DNA from: Alcanivorax sp. | Lineage (GTDB): Bacteria > Pseudomonadota > Gammaproteobacteria > Pseudomonadales > Alcanivoracaceae | DNA length: 39,967 bases | NCBI GenBank assembly: GCA_022449455.1 | Contig: JAKUPL010000033.1 | Location: forward strand, 1 to 39,967 | Direction of reading: 5' to 3' | Part shown: piece by piece, positions 17,045-24,214 of the stretch | Position numbering within the stretch: position 1 is the stretch's first letter | Layout of the letters: each line of letters starts with the position of its first letter | Program-made: the position numbers and the translations under genes | Notes under the pieces: generated by a model | Told to the model about the DNA's origin: nothing | The model's database searches: none | The model's input: the letters and a program-made list of their open reading frames with translations, nothing else

Positions 17045-19291
17045 TCAGGGTGGGCAGGCGCCCAGATGGGCCTCGATCAGATCGCGGTCGGCGGTGTCGG
17101 TCACGCCATCCAGGTTGACGTCGTACCAGCTCGACAGGCCGCCGCCCTGATCGGGGTCGGCCCACCAGGCCCATTGTTCCAGATCGGTGGCGTCCACCCT
17201 GCCATCGTCGTTGCCGTCGCCGGGACATGCGCTGTCTCCGGCCAGCAGGTCGGTCAAGCCGTTGCTCAAGGCCGCGTAGTGCGTCTGTTCCGTGGCGGTC
17301 AGTTGGTCCGGCGTTTTGTCCGCCAGCAGATTCTGCTCCTCGCGGTCGAGTTTCAAGGTCAGCGGGTCCGGGCTTTCATTGATCTCGTAGAATTCCTCGC
17401 TATCGATGAAGGTGTCCGTGGCGCAGTCCAGGCGGCTGATGCGCACCAGCTTATAGTGTTCGTCACGCAGGGTGCTCTGATGGTGCGGGAACAGTTTTAC
17501 CGGGTCCTCGTTCTGGGACACCCGGTAATCGTTGACCGCGCAGCAGGAGTCGAAGCCGTCCGTGCCGGCCACGCCGCCGGGGCCGTACCAGATGCCACTC
17601 TGGTCTTCGCAGACGCCCTGTTGCGGGAAGATTTCCACGCACACATTGGCGCCGGGAATGACGCAGGGCGGAGCGGGATCAGCGCTGAAATTGGTGCCCA
17701 GCTCGCTGAAGTTGGTGTCGCGAATGGCCTGGTGGTCCGGTTCGGTCAGGTAGGGCATCACCGGCCGGGCGTCCAGTTGTAGCGAGGCGGGCAGACGCTC
17801 CTCGCCGATGCCGGCGATTTCCCGGAACAGGCTGAACAGATCGGTGTTGTTGACCATGTGCGGCACGTCGCGGTCCGGGCTGTTGACGATGGATTCAGGG
17901 CCGGCCACCGCCAGCGGCACCCAGACGCCGGATTGATAGAGCGAGCCTTTGGCCCGTACCGGATCGAACGGCAGTTTGACGCTGGGCATGTAAGTGCCGT
18001 TGTCGCTGGTGAACACCACTACGGTGTTGCTGTCCGGGTTGTAGCGCAGGGTGCCGTCATCAAGCCGGTCGGCGATGCCGGTTTCCACCAGCAGGCGCCC
18101 GATCTCATGATCCACCGCCTCCAGCATGTGTTGGGCCACCGCCCGTTGCTGGGCGAAATCCGCCGCTTCGGTGGGATCGACGATGCCCAGTTCCGCCAGG
18201 CGATTGGCGGCGGGGGTGCCGCAGCCGAGCAGGCTGAGGTCCGCGTCCGGGTGCGGCAGCAGGGCCGCCGGCGGCGGTTGCAGCGGTGCATGCAGGGCGG
18301 AATAGCCGAGGCTGAGCATCCAGGGGGTGCCGGGCTGCCGGGCGCGGGTTTGCGTGATCCAGTCGATGGCGCGGTCGGTCTCCTGCACGGTGCGGTAACC
18401 GCGGGCGCGGGGATCGGCGGCGAGCAGGGTTTCGTCGCGGCCATCGGCGTGATTGATTTTCCATTCGCCGGTGTAATAGCCGTTCTGGACAGTGAAATCG
18501 AGTTCGGCTCGGCGCACGTCGCTGTACACCGTGGCCTCGGGATCGAACAGGCCGCCGCGTTCCACGCAGGTGCGTCCCGGCGTCGGGTAGGCGTCCAGAT
18601 CGTTCATGATCAGATGCCCGCCATCGGCCAGATAGCAGACACCGAAGTCGGCGCCGTTCTCGCTGTCGGCCAGGGTGTTGGGCACGAAGCCGCACTGGTA
18701 GGTGCCCTCCGCCGCCACGCCGCCGCCGGTGGTATCGATCGGGTAGGGTGCGCCATCCAGATAGCCGGCGAAGTAGTCCCAGCCCAGCTCACGCATGGCG
18801 CCGTCGCCCAGCGGATGATTCTCGGGGCCCAGGTCGGAACCGGTCAGGTGCATCTTGCCGATCAGGGCGCTGACGTAGCCGGCTTCTTCCCGAAGCAGCC
18901 GTGGCACGGTCAGGGTGTAGGGCGACACCTGGGAATTGGCCAGGTCATTGGAAACGATGGCGTTGCGCACGTTGTTGCGGAACGGATAGCGACCCTCGAA
19001 AAAGGTGGCGCGGGTCGGCGAGCAGGTGGGCATCGACCAGGTGTTGCGGAATCGTACTCCGGCGTTGGCGATGGCGTCGATGCTACTGGTTTCCGCCGGG
19101 ATCGCGCCGCCGTAGCCGAACGCCCGGAACTGATCGATACCGGCATCGTCGACCACGATAAACAGAATGTTGGGTGGCGTGGGTGCGTCCGCGCCACCAT
19201 CCCGCGATGATCCGGAGTCCGAATCGAAGCAGCCGCCGAGCGTGAACAAGGCACAACCTGCCAGCGTCAGGCCGCTTAATGATGGTTTCAT
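17045..19291 (-). CDS. Lipoprotein sulfatase 1 with C-terminal dockerin-like repeats
   Basis: A 748-residue sulfatase-superfamily protein predicted to be a lipid-anchored envelope or surface enzyme. Lipobox LGGC places the acylated Cys at 21, followed by a Ser/Asp/Gly linker. The sulfatase core starts with PPNILFIVVDDAGIDQ (metal-binding Asp48/Asp49). CSPTR at residues 90-94 is the CxPxR signature in which Cys90 becomes formylglycine. Further core motifs are GKMHL, SALHAPL and FTSDNGTY (metal Asp/Asn). Two Cys-rich inserts (around CGFVP...VCYL and CVIPGANVCVEIF...SCC) suggest disulfides. The last 60 residues (GDGNDDGRVDATDLE and VNLDGVTDTADRDLIEAHLG) look like paired dockerin-type EF-hand loops. 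It is divergent from the regulator gene and paralogous to the protein at 24207-26393. The substrate is unknown. A strong AAGGGGGA precedes the ATG. Confidence 0.88.
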   Translation of the reverse strand: MKPSLSGLTLAGCALFTLGGCFDSDSGSSRDGGADAPTPPNILFIVVDDAGIDQFRAFGYGGAIPAETSSIDAIANAGVRFRNTWSMPTCSPTRATFFEGRYPFRNNVRNAIVSNDLANSQVSPYTLTVPRLLREEAGYVSALIGKMHLTGSDLGPENHPLGDGAMRELGWDYFAGYLDGAPYPIDTTGGGVAAEGTYQCGFVPNTLADSENGADFGVCYLADGGHLIMNDLDAYPTPGRTCVERGGLFDPEATVYSDVRRAELDFTVQNGYYTGEWKINHADGRDETLLAADPRARGYRTVQETDRAIDWITQTRARQPGTPWMLSLGYSALHAPLQPPPAALLPHPDADLSLLGCGTPAANRLAELGIVDPTEAADFAQQRAVAQHMLEAVDHEIGRLLVETGIADRLDDGTLRYNPDSNTVVVFTSDNGTYMPSVKLPFDPVRAKGSLYQSGVWVPLAVAGPESIVNSPDRDVPHMVNNTDLFSLFREIAGIGEERLPASLQLDARPVMPYLTEPDHQAIRDTNFSELGTNFSADPAPPCVIPGANVCVEIFPQQGVCEDQSGIWYGPGGVAGTDGFDSCCAVNDYRVSQNEDPVKLFPHHQSTLRDEHYKLVRISRLDCATDTFIDSEEFYEINESPDPLTLKLDREEQNLLADKTPDQLTATEQTHYAALSNGLTDLLAGDSACPGDGNDDGRVDATDLEQWAWWADPDQGGGLSSWYDVNLDGVTDTADRDLIEAHLGACPP

Positions 19292-19343
19292 GCTATCCCC
19301 CTTTTCTTGTTGGTAAATGCTTTTCCGCCCCGGTTATCTTTTC

Positions 19344-19361
19344 CTTGCGCCGGACCGCAAG
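19344..19361. promoter_or_regulatory. Dyad CTTGCG-N6-CGCAAG in the divergent intergenic region
   Basis: A perfect 6-bp inverted repeat with a 6-base spacer, four bases from the second dyad at 19365-19382, in the 155-bp region between sulfatase 1 and the response regulator. It could be an operator half of a larger site; no known factor is recognised. Confidence 0.4.
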
Positions 19362-19364
19362 CCC

Positions 19365-19382
19365 ATACCATAAATAGGGTAT
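19365..19382. promoter_or_regulatory. Candidate NarL-type 7-2-7 operator
   Basis: ATACCATAAATAGGGTAT contains the heptamers TACCATA and (on the other strand) TACCCTA, six of seven alike, separated by two bases. This is the 7-2-7 inverted geometry used by NarL-family regulators, whose E. coli heptamer is TACYYMT. It lies 82 bp upstream of sulfatase 1 and 64 bp upstream of the NarL-family regulator gene, well placed to control both. Confidence 0.5.
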
Positions 19383-19446
19383 CCAGTGGTGCGGGGGGAT
19401 GGGGCATGATGCCGTGGGTGATTTCGGCGGCCGGGGGAAAACAACC

Positions 19447-20100
19447 ATGACGGGGACCAGCGAGACGGTGCGTATTGTGTTGCTTGAGGACGATGCGCCG
19501 CTGCGTGAGCGCTTCGCCGGCATTCTCGACGCCTGGGGCGGCGGCGAACTGGTGGCGGCCTGCGCCACGTTGGAACAGGCGCTGACGGCGCTGGATCAGC
19601 ATCCGGTGGACCTGCTGATGGCCGACCTGAATCTGCCGGATGGCCATGGCATAGAAGCGATCCGCCGACTGCGCCAGCGCCATCCCGACGCCGATGCCAT
19701 GGTCATCTCGGTGCTGGCCGACGACGAAACCGTGCTCGCCGCCATCGAGGCCGGCGCGGTGGGCTATCTGCTCAAGGACGCCGACTCCATCGAACTGGTG
19801 GAAGCCATCGAGGAGCTGCGCGCCGGGTGTTCGCCGATTTCCTCGTCGATCGCACGGATTCTGGTGCGCCGCATGAACAAGCCGGCGGAGGACCCCGGCG
19901 GTCCGGCGCTGACGCCACGGGAAATGGAAATCCTGCGCGGCATCGCCAAGGGCTTCACCTATACCGAACTGGCGGAATGGCTGGGCATTTCCCGCCAGAC
20001 CGTGCCGGTGCATATAAAGAACATTTACCGGAAACTGGCGGCCAACAATCGATCCGAGGCCGTTTATGAAGCGTCCAAACGGGGGTTGTTGCGGTTGTGA
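19447..20100 (+). CDS. NarL/LuxR-family response regulator
   Basis: A 217-residue two-component regulator. The receiver domain (about 7-125) has Glu14/Asp15/Asp16, phosphoacceptor Asp60 in LLMADLNLPDGHGIEAI, VISVLADDE and the Lys of GYLLKDADS. The C-terminal LuxR-type helix-turn-helix (about 155-210) reads LTPREMEILRGIAKGFTYTELA, then LGISRQTVPVHIKNIYRKL. The start is ATG 19447, which aligns with family N-termini; an upstream in-frame start at 19399 would intrude on the promoter region. The stop overlaps the GTG start of the downstream kinase gene, so the two are translationally coupled and are almost certainly partners. Likely targets are the flanking sulfatase and cytochrome genes, through the dyads upstream. 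Confidence 0.93.
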   Translation: MTGTSETVRIVLLEDDAPLRERFAGILDAWGGGELVAACATLEQALTALDQHPVDLLMADLNLPDGHGIEAIRRLRQRHPDADAMVISVLADDETVLAAIEAGAVGYLLKDADSIELVEAIEELRAGCSPISSSIARILVRRMNKPAEDPGGPALTPREMEILRGIAKGFTYTELAEWLGISRQTVPVHIKNIYRKLAANNRSEAVYEASKRGLLRL

Positions 20101-21920
20101 GACGGGCGGTGGGGTTCGGGGTGTTGTGGGCATTGATGGCGCTGCTCGCCAGCGTGCCGCTGTGGGGCAGCCTGCCCGAGCCGGCCAGCGGCCGCATCGA
20201 CACCGCGGAGCGCTACCAGGACGGCGCCTGGACGCGGGTCTCCCTGCCCCAGGCCGGCCGCCCCGCCGGCGGCTGGGAACACTATCGCATCCGGTTTGAC
20301 TGGGATGGCCGGGACCCGGTCTATCTTTATTTGCCGACAATCAGCCAGCGGGCGGTGGTCGAAGTGGCCGGCGAACGGATCGCGGACACGGAAAACCGCA
20401 CCACCCTGGTGTCGTTGGCCTCGGGCGTTCCGGCGCTGGTGGCGTTGCCGGGGAAGCTGCTCGAGCGCGGCGGGAACCAGGTCGATATCCGGGTGCAGAC
20501 CCTGGGCCTGGTACCCGGTTACCTCTCCACGCTGTACGTGGACAAGGCCGAACGGCTGGCGCCGTATTACCGGACCCGGGTGTTCGTGCTTGAGTACCTG
20601 CGCTTGATGGTGCCCGCCGGGCAACTGCTGATCGCCCTGGTGGTGCTGGTGGTGTGGCTTTACCGACCCCAGGAGTCGTTGTTCGGCTGGCTGTTCCTGT
20701 TGCTGACCACCTCCATGTTCGTCTATCTGGGCATGATGCGGGAGCTGCTGCCGGCCCCGGTCGAGGCCATGTATTACGCCATCATGGCCGGCTCGGCGGC
20801 CTGCGAGATCCTGGTGATCACCGCCTTGCTGATCGCCGGCGTGGCGCCGCCGCGCTGGTTGAAGGTCACGGTGCCGGGGGTGCCCGCCGCCTGCATCCTG
20901 GTCAGCGCCCTGGGGCTGGTGCCGGCGGCGCAGGTGGTGCTGTTCGTCAATGCACCACTGAACATGGTCGGGCAGTTGGCGGCGCTGGCGATCATGGTGT
21001 GGGCGGCGCTGGCGCGACGGGTCGAGGAAGCCTGGCTGCTGGTGCTGCCGCTGCTGCTGTCGACGGTGGCGGCCCTGCACGACTTCGCCATCATCATGAC
21101 CTGGCTGGACGGGCCGATCTTCCTGTCGGTGTATTACCGCCCGGCGATGATGATCGGCATTGCCATGATCCTGATGCGCCGCCTGGGTCTGAGCCTGGGG
21201 CGTCTGGACAACGTCAATGGTTATCTGACGCAACGGCTGCGGGAGCAGGAACGGGAGCTTGAGCGGCTGCACCAGGACGAACGCCGCGAAACCGCCGCGC
21301 GGGCGCTCAGCGAGGAACGCCGGCGCCTGACCGCCGACCTGCACGATGGTCTGTCCGGCCATCTGGCCTCGATCATCGCGCTTTCGGAGCGGGAGAAATC
21401 GGAACGGGTGGAAGGCGCCGCCCGCGAGGCCCTGGATGATCTGCGGCTGGTGATTCATTCGCTGGACATCGACGACCACGAACTGCCGGTGGCTCTGGCG
21501 GGATTGCGGGAACGTCTGGAGCGGCAGCTCAAACGGCTGGGCGTGGCGATGGACTGGTCGCTGGCACCGCTGCCGGAGATCGCCGGGGTCACGCCGTCCC
21601 ACGCGCTCAATGTGTTGCGCATCCTGCAGGAGGCGATCACCAATGCCCTGCGGCACGGCGGCGCCACCCGGATCACGGTACGTGGCGCCCGGTCCGAGTG
21701 CGGCCAGGCGTGCATCACGGTGGAAAACGATGGCCGCCCCTTTCCGCGCCGGCCCGAGCGGGGCGGTGAGGGACTGATCAACATGCGTCGCCGGGTCCGG
21801 CAACTGAACGGTGTGATCGACATCGAACCCCTGGCCGGCGGCACCCGTCTGACCCTGCTGCTGCCCCTGCGTCTGCCCGGCGCGGAGCCGGACCGGGGCC
21901 AGCCGGATCCGGTGGCGTAG
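20097..21920 (+). CDS. 7TM (7TMR-DISM-like) NarL-class sensor histidine kinase
   Basis: A 607-residue sensor kinase. It has an N-terminal signal/TM segment (about 5-22) and a periplasmic beta-rich domain (about 25-165; HYRIRFDWDGRDPVYLYLP and VVEVAGERI resemble the jelly-roll DISMED2 sensor domain). Seven hydrophobic segments follow between about 170 and 370. After them come a coiled coil (QRLREQERELERLHQDERRE), a HisKA_3 dimerisation domain with His416 in RRRLTADLHDGLSGHLASI, and an HATPase with EAITNALRHGGA and GGEGLINMRRR. This architecture is known in sensors of carbohydrates and other extracellular ligands; the ligand here is unknown. It starts with GTG overlapping the regulator stop and ends 2 bp before the cytochrome gene. 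The domain reading is strong for the kinase part and moderate for the sensor part. Confidence 0.88.
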   Translation: MRRAVGFGVLWALMALLASVPLWGSLPEPASGRIDTAERYQDGAWTRVSLPQAGRPAGGWEHYRIRFDWDGRDPVYLYLPTISQRAVVEVAGERIADTENRTTLVSLASGVPALVALPGKLLERGGNQVDIRVQTLGLVPGYLSTLYVDKAERLAPYYRTRVFVLEYLRLMVPAGQLLIALVVLVVWLYRPQESLFGWLFLLLTTSMFVYLGMMRELLPAPVEAMYYAIMAGSAACEILVITALLIAGVAPPRWLKVTVPGVPAACILVSALGLVPAAQVVLFVNAPLNMVGQLAALAIMVWAALARRVEEAWLLVLPLLLSTVAALHDFAIIMTWLDGPIFLSVYYRPAMMIGIAMILMRRLGLSLGRLDNVNGYLTQRLREQERELERLHQDERRETAARALSEERRRLTADLHDGLSGHLASIIALSEREKSERVEGAAREALDDLRLVIHSLDIDDHELPVALAGLRERLERQLKRLGVAMDWSLAPLPEIAGVTPSHALNVLRILQEAITNALRHGGATRITVRGARSECGQACITVENDGRPFPRRPERGGEGLINMRRRVRQLNGVIDIEPLAGGTRLTLLLPLRLPGAEPDRGQPDPVA

Positions 21921-21922
21921 CC

Positions 21923-24214
21923 ATGCGTACCGCTGTCGCGGTGGCTTTGTTGGCGGTGCTGGCCGGTGTGCTGGTGGCGGTGTTCCAGGCGCGGGGCGGC
22001 GGGGCCGCCGGCCCGATTACCGCGCACTGGGTCGAAGAGACGCAATGCGCGCAGTGCCATCAGGCCCAGGTGCGCGATTGGCGCGGTTCGCATCACCATC
22101 GGGCGATGACGGAGCCGACTGATCAAACCGTGCGCGGTGCCTTCGACGGCACCGGTTTCGTTGGCGAGACCCAGAGCAGCGTTTTTTTTCGCAGAGACGG
22201 CGAGTTCTGGATTCGCACCCAGGAGCGGGACGGCGAGCCGGAAGAACACAAGGTGGCCTATACCTTCGGCTGGGAGCCGCTGCAGCAATACCTGCTGGAA
22301 ACGGAGGGCGGGCGGCTGCAGGCGTATGGCGTGGCCTGGAATACGCAAACGCGGTCCTGGTTCCATCTCTATGACCGGCCGGAGGTGGACGAGCGGCACC
22401 CGTTGCATTGGCGCCAGCCCGCCCAGAACGCCAACTTCATCTGCATCGAGTGCCACACCAGCGGGTTTCAACGGGGCTATGATGCCGCCGGGGACCGCTT
22501 CGACAGCCGTTGGCGGGCCCTGGGCGTGGGCTGCCAGAGCTGTCACGGCCCGGCCTCACGGCATCTGGCGTGGGCGCGGGCGCCGGCGGAGGCGGAAGCG
22601 GTGCCCGGCCACGGTTTCGAGGTGCCCCTCACCGACGCCGCCCGTGCCTCCGAGGTGGACACCTGCGCGCGCTGCCACAGCCGGCGCGCGCCGCTGGGCG
22701 ACGGTGCCCACCCCGGCGCCGCCCTGCGCGACGATTACCGGGTGACCGGGCTGAGCGCGGATCTGTACGAGGTGGACGGCACCATCCGGGACGAAGTGTT
22801 CGAGTACGGCGCTTTCGTGCAAAGCCGCATGCACGCCGCCGGCGTGGTCTGCTCGGATTGCCACAACGCCCACAGCGGCGCCCTGCGTGCCCCCGGCAAC
22901 GCGGTCTGCACACAGTGCCACAACGGCACCGGCGAGCCGGCGCGCCCGGCGATTCGTGGTGATGGCCTGCGCGCCGGCGACTACGACAGCCCGGCGCACC
23001 ATCATCACGCCGCCGGCTCGCCGGGGGCGCAATGCCAGGCCTGCCACATGCCCGGCAAGGTCTATATGGGCAATGACCTTCGCCATGATCACGGCTTCAC
23101 CTCGCCGGACCCGGCGCAGGCGCGGGCGCTGGGCCACGACGACGCCTGTCTGCAATGCCACGCCGGCGAGGCCGAGGGGCCGCTGATCGACGCTTTCCGC
23201 CGCTGGTATCCGGATCATCAACCACGAGACGGCGGCTACGCGCGGGCGCTGTTCAAGGCCCGTGGCGGCGAAGCGGGGGCCGCCGGCGCGCTGTTCGAAC
23301 AACTGGCGCAGCAGGATCTGCCGGCATTGCGGCGTGCCGCCTTGCTGTCTGAATTGCCGGCCTATCCCTCCGCGCGGGCCCGTCAGGCGGTGCGCGACGG
23401 CCTGGCCGACGACGCCGCGGCGGTGCGCGAAGCGGCGGTGCCGCTGGTGCCGGCCCTGTTGCCCCCCGGCGAGGTGGTGGCGGCCTTGCAGCCGCTGCTG
23501 ACCGACCCGGTGCGCGCGGTTCGGCTGGCGGCGGCCTGGCAAGGGCTGCAGGCCAGTGGTGGCTCGCGGCACACGCCACCGCCGGCCTGGCTGGCGGAAT
23601 ACGAAGCGGTGCAGCAAGGCCTGCTGGAGCGCGCCGACGCCCACTTCAATCTCGCCAACCTGTACCTGCTTACCGGTCGTCAGGATCGGGTCGAAGCGGC
23701 GCTGCGCGACGCCCTGCGCCGTGATCCGGCGTTCTTCCCGGCCACCGTGCTGCTGGCGCAATGGCTTGAGCAATACAAGGGCGAGGCCGACCGGGCGCGC
23801 GCCCTGCTGCGCGAGCAGATCGCCCGGTACCCGGACGAGGCCAGCCTGCGTCATGCCCTGGGGCTGTCGCTGGTGCGCCACCGCGAGCATCGGGCGGCGC
23901 TGGTGGCGTTCCAGGCGGCCCACCGTCTGGCGCCGGACAACGGCGATTACGCCTATGTGCTGGCCATCGCCCTGCACGATGGCGGCCAGCCGAGGCGGGC
24001 CCGGCAGGTGCTGCGCCAGCAGTTGCGCGCCCACCCGGCCGACCGGTCGCTGCGTCTGGCCCTGTTGAACCTGCTGGGCGACCGACCGGATGAGAGGCGC
24101 GCCTTGCTGGCCGAGCTCAGAGAACAGAATCCCTGGGACCCGGTATTCAGCCGCCAGAGCGGCACCGGGCCCCACCATGACAAAAACGGAGAACAAGGAG
24201 GGGGTTATGAATAG
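21923..24214 (+). CDS. Octahaem c-type cytochrome fused to HEAT/TPR-like repeats
   Basis: A 763-residue exported redox protein. The N-terminal hydrophobic segment (about 3-21) is a signal peptide or membrane anchor. Eight CxxCH haem-binding motifs begin at Cys42, 174, 204, 248, 310, 329, 371 and 409 (CAQCH, CIECH, CQSCH, CARCH, CSDCH, CTQCH, CQACH, CLQCH), with extra His clusters (HHHR, HHHH) that could ligate haem or metal. The cytochrome part recalls the cytochrome c554/doubled-CxxCH class. It is followed by HEAT-like helices (about 440-545) and TPR repeats (about 565-745: ADAHFNLANLYLLTGRQDRVEAAL and later units). The HEAT and TPR parts suggest docking to partner proteins. The electron donor, acceptor and reaction are unknown. 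It starts 2 bp after the kinase stop and overlaps the sulfatase 2 start by 8 bp. Confidence 0.9.
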   Translation: MRTAVAVALLAVLAGVLVAVFQARGGGAAGPITAHWVEETQCAQCHQAQVRDWRGSHHHRAMTEPTDQTVRGAFDGTGFVGETQSSVFFRRDGEFWIRTQERDGEPEEHKVAYTFGWEPLQQYLLETEGGRLQAYGVAWNTQTRSWFHLYDRPEVDERHPLHWRQPAQNANFICIECHTSGFQRGYDAAGDRFDSRWRALGVGCQSCHGPASRHLAWARAPAEAEAVPGHGFEVPLTDAARASEVDTCARCHSRRAPLGDGAHPGAALRDDYRVTGLSADLYEVDGTIRDEVFEYGAFVQSRMHAAGVVCSDCHNAHSGALRAPGNAVCTQCHNGTGEPARPAIRGDGLRAGDYDSPAHHHHAAGSPGAQCQACHMPGKVYMGNDLRHDHGFTSPDPAQARALGHDDACLQCHAGEAEGPLIDAFRRWYPDHQPRDGGYARALFKARGGEAGAAGALFEQLAQQDLPALRRAALLSELPAYPSARARQAVRDGLADDAAAVREAAVPLVPALLPPGEVVAALQPLLTDPVRAVRLAAAWQGLQASGGSRHTPPPAWLAEYEAVQQGLLERADAHFNLANLYLLTGRQDRVEAALRDALRRDPAFFPATVLLAQWLEQYKGEADRARALLREQIARYPDEASLRHALGLSLVRHREHRAALVAFQAAHRLAPDNGDYAYVLAIALHDGGQPRRARQVLRQQLRAHPADRSLRLALLNLLGDRPDERRALLAELREQNPWDPVFSRQSGTGPHHDKNGEQGGGYE

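Noticed and set aside
24090..24206. N-terminal extension of sulfatase 2
   Set aside because: It lies inside the cytochrome gene, lacks a signal peptide and would bury the clear lipoprotein signal beginning at ATG 24207, which has AAGGAGGGG upstream.
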